Source of the DNA: Caulobacter sp. SLTY
GTDB lineage: Bacteria; Pseudomonadota; Alphaproteobacteria; Caulobacterales; Caulobacteraceae
DNA length: 64,000 nucleotides
NCBI RefSeq assembly: GCF_009905535.1
Contig: NZ_JAAALA010000023.1
Span: 1-64,000, forward strand
Direction: 5' to 3'
Of the stretch, positions 53,807 through 64,000 are shown piece by piece. A program made the translations under genes and the position numbers. Every line of letters begins with the position of its first letter. The first letter of the stretch is position 1. The notes under the pieces were generated by a model, which was not told where the DNA came from, did no database searches, and worked only from the letters and a program-made list of their open reading frames with translations.

Positions 53807-54376
53807 ATGTCCCGCATTCTTATGGCCGCCTCTGCGGTCGCCGCCCTGTTCGCCCTGGCCGCCTGTGACGGTGGACCGGCCAGCAAGCCCTCTCGTGATC
53901 AGGCGGAGGCCGGCGGTTCGCCCGCCTCGCCCAGCGACGCGGGAGTCGAGACCGCCTCAAGCGCCATCGACGGCGAGGCGCCGAAGACCGATCCGCGCAC
54001 CCAGCCGGCCAGGATGCTGGACGGGGCGCCCATCTGGGCCGCCAACCGCCGGCTGACCGCCGAGGAGGCCGCCCAACGCCAGTTCACCCGCAACGGCGCC
54101 GACTTCGGCGCCAAGTCGGTCGAGGACTACGCCCGCCAGGCCCGCGCCTTCGTCAACAAGCCGCCGTCCGGGGCGGAGACCATCACCCGCCGCAACGGCG
54201 ACAAGCTGATCTATGACGAGAAGAGCAATGTCTTCGCCGTGGCCACCAAGGACGGGGTGCCGCGCACCATGTTCAAGCCCGAGGAAGGCCCCAGCTATTG
54301 GCAGGAGGCCAAGGTCAGGGCTGAGCAGGGCCCGCGTCGCAATCGCGAAGGCCGGGACCGGGAGGATCGGGGCTGA
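53807..54376 (+). CDS. Lipoprotein with toxin-nuclease-like C-terminal domain
   Basis: The 189-aa product has a lipoprotein signal with lipobox LAAC (Cys at about 20), a long disordered linker, then about 95-165: VEDYARQARAFVNKPPSGAETITRRNGDKLIYDEKSNVFAVATKDGVPRTMFKPEEGPSYWQEAK. The 'G..L.YD...N.FAV...DG.PRTMFKP..G..YW' pattern recurs at the C-termini of polymorphic or contact-dependent toxins of the barnase/EndoU/colicin E5-like (BECR) class; I recall the pattern but could not search for it. GGGGGAG lies 10 bases before the ATG. The transposon inserted 31 bases upstream, so its original promoter is displaced. Confidence 0.75.
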   Translation: MSRILMAASAVAALFALAACDGGPASKPSRDQAEAGGSPASPSDAGVETASSAIDGEAPKTDPRTQPARMLDGAPIWAANRRLTAEEAAQRQFTRNGADFGAKSVEDYARQARAFVNKPPSGAETITRRNGDKLIYDEKSNVFAVATKDGVPRTMFKPEEGPSYWQEAKVRAEQGPRRNREGRDREDRG

Positions 54377-54439
54377 CCCCTCCGTCCCGCAAAGGCCGGA
54401 AACCTTGCGAGTCCCGGCCCGCGCCCCCATAACGCCCGC

Positions 54440-55785
<1,346 letters not shown>

Positions 55786-55789
<4 letters not shown>

Positions 55790-56730
55790 GTCGTCCCCCT
55801 GAGTTCATCACCCTCTCCGACGCCGCCGCCCGGGCGGTGGCCGGACCGGGCAGCCGTCACGCCGCCCTGATCGAGGACGCCTTCAAGGTGCTGCTGGAGA
55901 CCCCCGGCGGCGGGGTGTCGATCAGCGGCGATTCCCGCGCCCGCTCCCTGGCCAAGCGGGCCATCGCCGCGCTGGCCGCCCAGGCCGACGCCGGCGCCGA
56001 GGTGGCCGAGGCCGATGTCCGCGTGGCCGTCGGCCAGGCCCGCTCCGGCGAGCCCGGCCCCGTGGCCCCCGGCGCGGCGCGGCGCGGTCCCGTCTCGCCC
56101 AAGACGGCCACCCAGGCCCAGTACATGGACATGCTGGGCCGCCATGAGCTGGTGTTCGGGCTCGGCCCCGCCGGCACCGGCAAGACCTTCCTGGCCGTGG
56201 CCCACGGCGCCGGCATGCTGATGCGCGGCGAGATCGACCGGCTGATCGTCACCCGCCCGGCGGTCGAGGCGGGCGAGAAGCTGGGCTTCCTGCCCGGCGA
56301 CCTGACCGAAAAGGTCGATCCCTACATGGCCCCGGTCTGGGAGGCCCTGACCCAGATCGTCGGGACCGAACAGCTGCGCCGCCGCCGCGACAAGGGCGAG
56401 ATCGAGGTCGCGCCCATCGCCTTCATGCGCGGCCGCACGCTGAGCCACGCCTTCATCATCGTGGACGAGGCCCAGAACACCTCCCGCCTGCAGATGAAGA
56501 TGGTGCTGACCCGGATGGGCGAGGGCAGCCGCATGGCGGTGACCGGCGATCCCAGCCAGATCGACCTGTTGAATGCCGCCGATTCCGGCCTGGCCCATGC
56601 GGTGGCCATCCTGGAAGGCGTCGAGGGCGTGGCGGTCACCCGGTTCAGCGCCGCCGACGTGGTCCGCCACCCGATGGTCCAGCGCATCGTCAAGGCCTAC
56701 GACGAAGACGCGGCCAAGCGCGGCCGATGA
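55786..56730 (+). CDS. PhoH-family ATPase (YbeZ)
   Basis: The 314-aa P-loop ATPase of the PhoH-like group is usually encoded next to ybeY and works with it in rRNA maturation and ribosome quality control. N-terminal [18 protein letters not shown] region, then [13 protein letters not shown], Walker [48 protein letters not shown], and Walker [41 protein letters not shown]. The start is GTG in a GTGA overlap with miaB; the stop overlaps the ybeY ATG. Confidence 0.95.
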
Positions 56731-57199
56731 GCGACATCGACATAGAGGTCGAGGATCCGGCCTGGACGGCTGTGCCGGACGTCGAGGCTGTCGTGCAGGC
56801 TGCGGCGAAAGCGGCAATGCTCCAGTTCCGCCCCCCTTGGGGGCGGAACTTGAGCTTGGGGTCACCGTGCTGCTCACGGGGGACAATGAAGTCGCCGACC
56901 TCAACACCCGCTTTCGCCACAAGCCCGGCCCGACCAACGTCCTGTCCTTCCCCGCCCCGCCCAATCCCGAGAACCACCTCGGCGACATCGCCCTGGCCTA
57001 CGGCGTCTGCGCCCGCGAGGCCGCCGCGCAGGGCAAGACGCTGGCCGACCATCTGCGCCATCTGACCGTCCATGGCGTGCTGCATCTTGCGGGATACGAT
57101 CACCAGACCGATGATGAGGCCGAGGCCATGGAAGCATTGGAGCGGCGTGTGCTGGCCGATCTGGGCGTTGCCGACCCCTATGCCGATGAACAGAGCTAG
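56727..57199 (+). pseudogene. ybeY: rRNA maturation endonuclease YbeY, frameshifted in this sequence
   Basis: YbeY is a zinc endoribonuclease for 16S rRNA 3'-end maturation. The N-terminal part (56727 to about 56840, [23 protein letters not shown]...) is read from the ATG overlapping phoH, while the rest (ELGVTVLLTGDNEVADLN, KPGPTNVLSFPAPPN, and the zinc motif HGVLHLAGYDH) lies in the -1 frame to 57199. The switch falls inside the perfect hairpin GTTCCGCCCCC(CTT)GGGGGCGGAAC at about 56823-56847, consistent with one lost base in a C or G run. All other features are intact, so I favour a sequencing or assembly error; a true pseudogene or -1 programmed frameshift at CCCCCCT are alternatives. Confidence 0.88.
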
Positions 57200-58072
57200 A
57201 TGACCGACCCCGATTCAGACCCGCCGCCAGAACCTCCCCAGCGAAGGCGAGGGGGGTTGGGCGGCATGTTGCGCCAGGTGCTCCGCGCCTTCGGCGAGAC
57301 GCTCGACACCGACGCCCCCGCCACCCCCGGCGCCGAGGATCTGGCCAATCACGCGCGCGAGTTCGCCCGGCTGGACGTGGGCGACGTGATGATCCCCCGG
57401 TCCGACATCCAGGCCATCGAGATTTCCACACCGTTCGAGGAGGTGGTCGCCCGCTTCGTCGAAACCGAGCACAGCCGTCTGCCGGTCTATCGCGAGACGC
57501 TCGACGATCCGGTGGGCGTCATCCACATCAAGGACATCTTCCGCCTGCTGGCCTCGGGCCGCAGCGCCACGACCCGCGTCCTGCTGCGCACGCTGAAGCG
57601 CGAATTGCTCTATGTGCCGGAATCCATGCCGGCCACCGTGCTGCTGGAGAAGATGCAGCTTCGCCGGGCCCACCTGGCCCTGGTCATCGACGAGCATGGC
57701 GGGGTCAGCGGCCTGGCCACCCTGGAGAACCTGCTGGAAGCGGTGGTCGGGGAGATCGACGACGAACATGACGAGGCCCAGGTCAGCACCGTGATTGCAG
57801 GGCCGGACGGCGCCTTCGAGGTCGACGCCCGCGCCGATATCGAGGACCTGGAGGCGGCGCTCGAGGTCGAGGGGCTTGTTCCGGAGGAGCTTGAAGAGGA
57901 CGTCGACACGGTCGCCGGCCTGGTCACCGCCCTGGCCGGCCGGGTGCCTGAGGCCGGCGAGGTGATCTTCCATCCGGGCGGCTGGGCGTTCGAGATCACC
58001 GACGGGGATCTGCGCCGGGTCAAGCGGGTGCGGGTCCGCCGGCTGGCGGCGGCCGTCGCGCAAGAGGCGTGA
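57200..58072 (+). CDS. CorC/HlyC-family CBS-domain protein
   Basis: The 290-aa cytoplasmic protein has two CBS domains (about 55-115: RLDVGDVMIPRSDIQAIEISTPFEEVVARFVETEHSRLPVYRET; about 130-190: MPATVLLEKMQLRRAHLALVIDEHGGVSGLATLENLLEAVVGEI), then a C-terminal CorC_HlyC transporter-associated domain (about 200-280). It lacks the membrane domain of MpfA/YtfL proteins. E. coli CorC is tied to Mg2+/Co2+ handling, and members are called hemolysin C from heterologous expression. It starts immediately after the ybeY stop and overlaps lnt by 4 bases. Confidence 0.93.
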   Translation: MTDPDSDPPPEPPQRRRGGLGGMLRQVLRAFGETLDTDAPATPGAEDLANHAREFARLDVGDVMIPRSDIQAIEISTPFEEVVARFVETEHSRLPVYRETLDDPVGVIHIKDIFRLLASGRSATTRVLLRTLKRELLYVPESMPATVLLEKMQLRRAHLALVIDEHGGVSGLATLENLLEAVVGEIDDEHDEAQVSTVIAGPDGAFEVDARADIEDLEAALEVEGLVPEELEEDVDTVAGLVTALAGRVPEAGEVIFHPGGWAFEITDGDLRRVKRVRVRRLAAAVAQEA

Positions 58073-59712
58073 CCCTGACGGGCGATGCCATCCCGCCGGT
58101 CCGATCCGCCCGGGCCATCTGGCGACCGCGCCTGCTGGCCCTGCTCGCCGGGATCGCCGCCGCCCTGGCCCACCCGCCGTTCGGCCTGCTGCCGGGCCTG
58201 CTCAGCTACGGCGCGCTCATGCTGCTGATCGACGGATCGGGCGCCGACCGGCCGCTGCGCTCGGCCTTCCTGCGCGGCTGGTTGGCGGGCCTGGGGTATT
58301 TTGCGGTCGGCACCTGGTGGGTGGCCGAGGCCTTCCTGGTCGATATCGCCGCCCACGGCTGGATGGCCCCCATAGCGGTAACCCTGATGGCGGGCGGTAT
58401 CGCCCTGTTTTGGGGGTTGGCGGCCTGGCTCTACCGGCTGGCTCGCTTCGACGGCCCCTGGCGGGTGGTCGTCTTCGCCGCCGCCTTCGGAGCGGCTGAA
58501 TGGCTGCGGGGGCACATCCTGACCGGCTTTCCCTGGAACCTGCCGGGGGAGACCTGGCGGGCCGGCTCGGCGATTTCCCAGATGGCGTCGGTGGTCGGGG
58601 TTTACGGGCTGACGGTGCTGACGGTCGGCGTGGCCGCCGCCCCCGCCCTGCTGCTCCGCGACCGCCGCCGGGCCGATCTGATCGCGGTCGGTGCGGCGGC
58701 GGCTGTGGTGGTCGGGATGGCCGGCTATGGCATGGCGCGGACCGCCAACGCCCCCGTTGCCGCGGTCGGGGCGGAAAGGCCAGTCATCCGCATCGTCCAA
58801 CCCAACGTGCCCCAGACGGTGAAGTACGACCCGATCGTCTTCAGCCGCATCCTTGCCAAGCATCTGAAGCTGACCCGCCAGCCGGGCGAGCAGCTCCCCG
58901 ATATCGTCATCTGGTCCGAGGGCGCCATCCCGATGCTGGCCAACGACTACCTCGCTCCGGACAGTTTCGAGCGCACTGCCATCACCGAGGCCCTCGTCCC
59001 CGGTCAAGTGCTGCTGGTCGGGGCAGCGGTGGCCGAGGCGCCGGAAGCCGCTGGCGGCCGCGTCCGCTATTTCAACAGCCTGCTGGCCCTGCGCCGCGAT
59101 GGCGACGACCTGACCCTGATCGGCCGATACGACAAGCACCGGCTGGTGCCGTTCGGCGAGTTCCTTCCGCTGGAAGGCCTGCTCACCCCGCTCGGCTTCA
59201 AGGAGCTGGTCAAGATCGGCGACGGCTTCAGCCCCGGACCGAGGCCCGCCCCGATCGCCCTGCCCGGCCTCGGTATCGTTCAGCCGCTGATCTGCTACGA
59301 GAGCCTCTACCCGGGCTTCACCCGCGAAGGGGCCAAGGCCAGCGGCCGGCAGCCGAAGCTGTTGATCAACATCTCCAACGACGCCTGGTTCGGCGCCACC
59401 AGCGGCCCCCTGCAACACCTCAACCTGGCCAGCTATCGCGCCATCGAGGAAGGCGTCCCGATGGCGCGCGTCACACCCACGGGCGTATCGGCCATGATCG
59501 ACGCCTATGGTCGAGTGATTCCCTCCGCCAGGATTGAGCAGGGCGCGGAGGCTGTGATCGATGTCGGGCTTCCACCCACGGTAGATATTACCCCCTACCG
59601 CAGGTTGGGTGACACAATATTTTCGTTATTCATGATTGTATCCATCGGCCTAACCCTGGTCTTTCACTGGCGAGGCATGAAAAAACCGCCCAGACTGTTT
59701 CGGCGGCGCTAG
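58069..59712 (+). CDS. lnt: Apolipoprotein N-acyltransferase
   Basis: Lnt attaches the third acyl chain to the N-terminal Cys of lipoproteins in the inner membrane, the last step before Lol export. The 547-aa product starts with GTG, has about seven TM helices in residues 15-230 and one at the C-terminus, and a nitrilase-fold periplasmic domain (about 240-500) with the catalytic Glu in IVIWSEGAIPM, Lys in YDKHRLVPFGEFLP, and Cys in QPLICYESLYPG. NISNDAWFG and the RATPTGVSA-type segment also match. It acts on the many lipoproteins in this window. Confidence 0.96.
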   Translation: MTLTGDAIPPVRSARAIWRPRLLALLAGIAAALAHPPFGLLPGLLSYGALMLLIDGSGADRPLRSAFLRGWLAGLGYFAVGTWWVAEAFLVDIAAHGWMAPIAVTLMAGGIALFWGLAAWLYRLARFDGPWRVVVFAAAFGAAEWLRGHILTGFPWNLPGETWRAGSAISQMASVVGVYGLTVLTVGVAAAPALLLRDRRRADLIAVGAAAAVVVGMAGYGMARTANAPVAAVGAERPVIRIVQPNVPQTVKYDPIVFSRILAKHLKLTRQPGEQLPDIVIWSEGAIPMLANDYLAPDSFERTAITEALVPGQVLLVGAAVAEAPEAAGGRVRYFNSLLALRRDGDDLTLIGRYDKHRLVPFGEFLPLEGLLTPLGFKELVKIGDGFSPGPRPAPIALPGLGIVQPLICYESLYPGFTREGAKASGRQPKLLINISNDAWFGATSGPLQHLNLASYRAIEEGVPMARVTPTGVSAMIDAYGRVIPSARIEQGAEAVIDVGLPPTVDITPYRRLGDTIFSLFMIVSIGLTLVFHWRGMKKPPRLFRRR

Positions 59713-59747
59713 CCGGAACCCTCATCTCCTTACTGGGCAGGGCCTTG

Positions 59748-60167
59748 ATGACTGAAGACGTTAGCCGTTCACCCAATCCTATCGACGTCCATGTCGGGCG
59801 CCGGGTGAGGCAACGCCGCAAGGCGATGGGGGTGACGCAGGAGCGGCTGGCTGATGACCTGGGCCTGACTTTCCAGCAGGTCCAGAAGTACGAGCGCGGC
59901 GCCAATCGCGTCTCGGCCTCCAAGCTGTACGAGATCGCGGTCGCCCTGCAGACCAGCACCGAATATTTCTTCGAAGGCCTGGCCGACCCCGCCTCGCTGA
60001 AGGAAGGCGGCGGCGACGCCGAGCCGGCCTCCGAGAAGTTCGTCAACGCCTTCCTGATGTCGAGCGAAGGCCTGGAGCTGGCCGAGCTGTTCTCGCGCCT
60101 GAAAAACCCGCGCCTGCGCAAGCGGATCGTCGAACTGGTGCGCAGCATGGTCGAGGACGAGGCGTGA
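59748..60167 (+). CDS. XRE-family transcriptional regulator upstream of metK
   Basis: The 139-aa product has a helix-turn-helix at about 12-70: IDVHVGRRVRQRRKAMGVTQERLADDLGLTFQQVQKYERGANRVSASKLYEIAVAL, followed by a linker and a C-terminal helical segment (NAFLMSSEGLELAELFSRLKNPRLRKRIVELVRSM) typical of alphaproteobacterial regulators of this type. The frame opens with TTG directly before the ATG at 59748. Its constant place between lnt and metK suggests control of metK or of its own block; the palindrome at 60199-60216 would be a candidate site. Confidence 0.9.
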   Translation: MTEDVSRSPNPIDVHVGRRVRQRRKAMGVTQERLADDLGLTFQQVQKYERGANRVSASKLYEIAVALQTSTEYFFEGLADPASLKEGGGDAEPASEKFVNAFLMSSEGLELAELFSRLKNPRLRKRIVELVRSMVEDEA

Positions 60168-60198
60168 TCGTCCTCAATCGGCCAACAGCCTTGCGGGA

Positions 60199-60216
60199 TA
60201 TAAGGATATCTTTATA
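60199..60216. promoter_or_regulatory. 18-bp palindrome in the metK leader
   Basis: TATAAGGATATCTTTATA is a dyad with one mismatched pair, in the only A+T-rich patch of the 80-base leader, 32 bases before the metK GTG. It could be an operator for the adjacent XRE protein or for a methionine-cycle regulator. No SAM-responsive riboswitch fold was recognised in the leader. Confidence 0.5.
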
Positions 60217-60247
60217 GGTTCCCCCAGCCTCAAGCCGGGAGCCATCC

Positions 60248-61471
<1,224 letters not shown>

Positions 61472-61506
61472 CGTTCGACAGCGGGGGGCGGTAAAGGCCG
61501 CCTCCC

Positions 61507-62190
61507 ATGCCGACGCCTCAAAAACCCCACGGCCCGTTGCGGTCCTTCGGCCGCATCAAGTCGCGCCCGATCAAGGCGCGGCAGGCGGCGCTGTTCGACA
61601 GCCTGCTGCCCGCCATCATAGTGCCGGAAACAGCCTTCGATCCCCTGACCCTCAAGCCGGGCGCCAAGGCGGTCTGGGTCGAGATCGGTTTCGGGGGCGG
61701 GGAGCACCTGGCCGGCCAGGCGGCGAACAATCCCGATGTCCTGCTGATCGGCGCCGAGCCGTTCCAGAACGGCGTGGCCAGCGCGCTGCGCCACCTGGAG
61801 GAAGCCGGCGCGACCAACGCCCTCATCCATCCGGGCGATGGCCGCGAGGTCCTGGCCAACCTGCCGGACGGCAGCGTCGACCGCCTGTTCGTCCTCTTCC
61901 CCGACCCTTGGCAGAAGGCGCGGCACAACAAGCGTCGGCTGGTGAACCCCGAGTTCCTGGCCGAGGCACACCGTATTTTGAAGCCGGGTGGAAAATTCCG
62001 CTTCGCCACCGACTGGGCCGACTACGCCGACTGGACCCTGGAGCGCGTCCTGGCCAGCGGCCTGTTCGCCTGGCCCGCCGACAAGGCCGATGACTGGCGC
62101 GTCCCCCCGGCTGACCACCTGACTACGCGCTACGAAGAAAAGAAGCTCGGCGATATCCCGCCGGTTTGGCTGGACTTCGTACGGGCGTAG
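61507..62190 (+). CDS. trmB: tRNA (guanine-N7-)-methyltransferase
   Basis: TrmB forms m7G46 in the tRNA variable loop. The 227-aa product has a Rossmann SAM site (WVEIGFGGGEHLAGQAANNPDVLLIGAEPFQNGVASAL), GDGREVLANLPDGSVDRLFVLFPDPWQKARHNKRRLVNPEFLAEAHRILKPGGKFRFATDWADYADW with the FPDPWxKxRHxKRR motif that defines the family, and the C-terminal TRYEEKKLGDIPPVWL. It follows metK by 35 bases, last gene of the block. Confidence 0.97.
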   Translation: MPTPQKPHGPLRSFGRIKSRPIKARQAALFDSLLPAIIVPETAFDPLTLKPGAKAVWVEIGFGGGEHLAGQAANNPDVLLIGAEPFQNGVASALRHLEEAGATNALIHPGDGREVLANLPDGSVDRLFVLFPDPWQKARHNKRRLVNPEFLAEAHRILKPGGKFRFATDWADYADWTLERVLASGLFAWPADKADDWRVPPADHLTTRYEEKKLGDIPPVWLDFVRA

Positions 62191-62220
62191 ATCGCGCTAG
62201 CTCTCCGACCGCCGCCCCCC

Positions 62221-63258
62221 TCAGGGCGTCAGGATCATCTTCAGCGCCCCGTCCTTGCGGCCGTCGAACATGGCGTAGGCCTCGGCCCCATCGCTGAGCG
62301 GCAGGCGGTGGCTGATCACCCGTTCGGGCTTCAGGCGGCCGGCCTGGACCAGGGGGATCAGTTCGGGCCAGGTTTCCTGGACGCTGCAGGTCCCGATCCG
62401 GAAGGTCAGGCCCATCATGAAGGCGCGGGCCATGGGGAAGTCGAACCGGCGATCCTGGTTGACCCCGATCACCGACACCGTGCCGCGCCGGGCGGCCAGG
62501 TTCAGCGCCAGGTCGATGGTGCGGGCATGGCCGACGGCCTCGACCGTGCTGTCGACCATGCGGCCGCGGGTCAGTTCGCGGATGGTCTCGACCGCGTCGT
62601 CCGGGTGCAGGGCGGTGGCGCCCAGGGTCTCGGCGATGGCGCGGCGTTCGGCCACCGGGTCGATGGCGAAGACGCGGGCGGCGCCGAGCACGAAGGCCTG
62701 CTCCACGGCCATCAGGCCGATGGGGCCAAGGCCGACCACGGCGGCGGTCTTGCCGGAGCTGATGTCGGCGTTGCGGGCGCCGTACCAGGCGGTGGCCATG
62801 CCGTCGGTCATCAGCAGCGCCTGGTCCTCGGTTATCCCCTCGGGGATCAGGGCGGCGTTGAAGTCGCCTGCCGGGACGCGCACCGCCTCAGCCTGGGAGC
62901 CCTGCAGCTTCGAGGACAGGCCGTAGCAGCCGGCCGACCCGGTCTCGCAGCGGATGACGTCGCCGCGCAGGCAGGCGGGGCAGGCGCCGCAGCCGACGGC
63001 GGCGGAGATCATCACCTTGTCGCCGGATTTCAGGCGGCGAACGCCCCGGCCGATCTCGACCACCTCGCCCACCGCCTCATGGCCGACGCAGAAGCCGAGG
63101 TCCTCGCTGAACCCCTCGCCATGATAGATGTGCAGGTCGCTGCCGCAGATGGCGCAGCCGGTGACCTTGACCAGGACATCGCGGTCATCGTGCAGGACGG
63201 GATCGTCCATGCTCTCGTAGCGGACGTCGCGGGGGCCGAAGTAGCGCAGGGCCTTCAT
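62221..63258 (-). CDS. Zinc-dependent alcohol dehydrogenase (MDR family)
   Basis: The 345-aa medium-chain dehydrogenase/reductase has its catalytic zinc site in CAICGSDLHIYHG and GHEAVGEVVEIG, a structural zinc lobe with four cysteines (CGACPACLRGDVIRC), and NAD-binding GLGPIGLMAVEQAFVLGAARVFAIDP. The C-terminal half (TVEAVGHARTIDLALNLAARRGTVSVIGVN) resembles glutathione-independent formaldehyde or secondary alcohol dehydrogenases. The frame opens upstream without homology; the ATG at 63258 overlaps the stop of the phosphotransferase gene by 4 bases. Substrate not determined. Confidence 0.92.
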   Translation of the reverse strand: MKALRYFGPRDVRYESMDDPVLHDDRDVLVKVTGCAICGSDLHIYHGEGFSEDLGFCVGHEAVGEVVEIGRGVRRLKSGDKVMISAAVGCGACPACLRGDVIRCETGSAGCYGLSSKLQGSQAEAVRVPAGDFNAALIPEGITEDQALLMTDGMATAWYGARNADISSGKTAAVVGLGPIGLMAVEQAFVLGAARVFAIDPVAERRAIAETLGATALHPDDAVETIRELTRGRMVDSTVEAVGHARTIDLALNLAARRGTVSVIGVNQDRRFDFPMARAFMMGLTFRIGTCSVQETWPELIPLVQAGRLKPERVISHRLPLSDGAEAYAMFDGRKDGALKMILTP

Positions 63259-64000
63259 GGGGCGGCTCCGTCGATCCAGCGCAGGGCGCGCTGGAAGAGG
63301 TTGAGGGTCGATGCGTGGAGGCGATCGCCGATGGCCTTGGGCGCAAGGCCGGCGCCGGCCCGGGCATGGCTGCCCTCCAGGATGATGCCGAGCTTGTAGC
63401 AGGCCAGGACGCCGTACCAGCGGATGTGGGTCAGGTCCCGGTCGCTGTGGCGGCCGTAGTGGTCGATGACCTCGGCGATGGTGGGGAAGCCGTCCCAGGG
63501 GGTGACCGGGGTGATCACCGCCTGGCCGTCCTCGGGCCACATGGCCATCAGCCAGCCGAGATCGAGCAGGGGATCGCCGGTGCTGGCCAGTTCCCAGTCG
63601 ACGATGGCCGCCAGCTCGCCGCTGTCGTGACGGTAGATGACGTTGGCCAGGTGATAGTCGCCGTGAATCAGGCCAGGGCGGATGGACGGCGGACGATGGG
63701 CGTCCAGCCAGGCGCCGACGGCCTCGACGCCGGGGACCTCGTCGGTCCAGGTCGGGAACTCGCGATAACTCTCATACTGCTTGCGCCAGCGGGGGACCTG
63801 GCGTTCCAGCCAGCCGTCGGTCTTGCCGAGGGTCTCCAGCCCGACCTTGGCGATGTCGATCTTGCTGAGCGCAATGATGCCGTCGGCCAGGGCGAAGCCC
63901 ATGCGGTTGCGGATCGCCGGGTCGCGCGTATGAAGCGGCGGCAGGCCGACGGTCGGGTTGAAGCCGTCGATCGGTTCCATCAGGTAGAAGGCCGCTCCAT
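63255..64000 (-). CDS. APH-family phosphotransferase, partial
   Basis: The C-terminal ~248 residues of a kinase-fold protein of the aminoglycoside phosphotransferase family continuing past the right edge; the visible N-terminal reading begins in GAAFYLMEPIDGF, which is internal to the fold (the hinge strand). Catalytic loop LIHGDYHLANVIY (Asp and Asn) and metal loop IVDWELASTGDPLLDLGWLMAMW are intact. This sequence subtype, close to the ACAD10/ACAD11 kinase domain, is commonly encoded next to acyl-CoA dehydrogenase or alcohol dehydrogenase genes and phosphorylates hydroxyacyl-type substrates in characterised cases. Coupled to the dehydrogenase downstream. Confidence 0.9.
   Translation of the reverse strand, partial: GAAFYLMEPIDGFNPTVGLPPLHTRDPAIRNRMGFALADGIIALSKIDIAKVGLETLGKTDGWLERQVPRWRKQYESYREFPTWTDEVPGVEAVGAWLDAHRPPSIRPGLIHGDYHLANVIYRHDSGELAAIVDWELASTGDPLLDLGWLMAMWPEDGQAVITPVTPWDGFPTIAEVIDHYGRHSDRDLTHIRWYGVLACYKLGIILEGSHARAGAGLAPKAIGDRLHASTLNLFQRALRWIDGAAP

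Noticed and set aside
56820-56850. Programmed -1 frameshift as the explanation for split ybeY
   Set aside because: CCCCCCT fits a slippery heptamer, but the hairpin overlaps the slip site instead of lying 5-9 bases downstream, and ybeY is not known to use recoding; a lost base is simpler.
60168-60247. SAM riboswitch upstream of metK
   Set aside because: No SAM-II, SAM/SAH or SAM-I-like conserved stems could be drawn in the 80-base leader; only a DNA palindrome is visible.

Overview
This is a GC-rich chromosomal segment (roughly 68-70% G+C by eye) of an alphaproteobacterium, most likely of the order Caulobacterales (Caulobacter/Phenylobacterium type). The basis is the housekeeping gene order (hslV-GNAT-hslU; recF/gyrB; dnaN; grpE-hrcA and divergent rph; dut-coaBC; miaB-phoH-ybeY-corC-lnt-XRE-metK-trmB), a CC0125/CC1285-type lipoprotein, a BLUF photoreceptor and two hybrid histidine kinases. 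No rRNA, tRNA, CRISPR array or replication origin was seen. The first 55 bases form a perfect inverted repeat that breaks the first gene, so base 1 is probably a contig end with a fold-back artefact.

Layout. 0-7 kb: ThiF/MoeB fragment, the HslUV protease genes with an acetyltransferase and an exported protein between them, a BLUF protein, a DUF2244 protein, and RecQ fused to a DUF559 nuclease-like domain. 7-12.3 kb: gyrB, recF, a small exported protein and dnaN, all on the minus strand. 12.4-15.8 kb: an accessory island of lower G+C between dnaN and grpE, holding an ABC/OLD-type ATPase with its own C-terminal membrane anchor, an overlapping six-TM protein, and a divergent multi-TM protein. 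15.8-18.3 kb: grpE, hrcA, rph. 18.3-24.2 kb: XRE/DUF2975 pair, an unlisted 38-aa membrane peptide, cytochrome c, MliC-like lipoprotein, a siroheme synthase with a degenerate SUMT half-domain, an orphan modB and an MFS carrier. 24.3-31 kb: hybrid kinase, Fur-boxed siderophore receptor, flavoprotein, lipoprotein. 31-36 kb: trmO, CoA transferase, fdhD and a YdeP-type molybdoenzyme. 36-42 kb: lipoprotein, C5-cytosine methyltransferase, cysK, two tandem TIMP-like secreted proteins and vsr in an overlapping operon, second hybrid kinase. 42-49 kb: OsmC, VOC protein, two acyl-CoA dehydrogenases with a MerR regulator, SH3 protein, DUF2059 protein, acetyl-CoA hydrolase/transferase. 49-54 kb: a 39-aa membrane peptide, dut, coaBC and a complete IS1595-family transposon. 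54-64 kb: lipoprotein, the conserved miaB-to-trmB block, and an alcohol dehydrogenase/phosphotransferase pair running off the end.

The strongest observations beyond routine annotation are these. (1) A 2,584-bp IS1595-family transposon (51185-53768) has matching 24-bp ends, a perfect 8-bp target duplication (TTCATGGA) and two passenger genes. (2) The membrane ATPase island at 12.4-15.8 kb looks like an undescribed accessory, possibly defensive, cassette. (3) Two copies of a 180-bp intergenic repeat with conserved ends and a variable core lie 26 kb apart in opposite orientation, and at least four other palindromic repeat families are present. (4) ybeY carries a frameshift exactly inside a GC-rich hairpin. 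(5) RecQ is fused to a nuclease-like domain. (6) A Dcm-like methyltransferase lies near a vsr gene that is embedded in a cysK operon.
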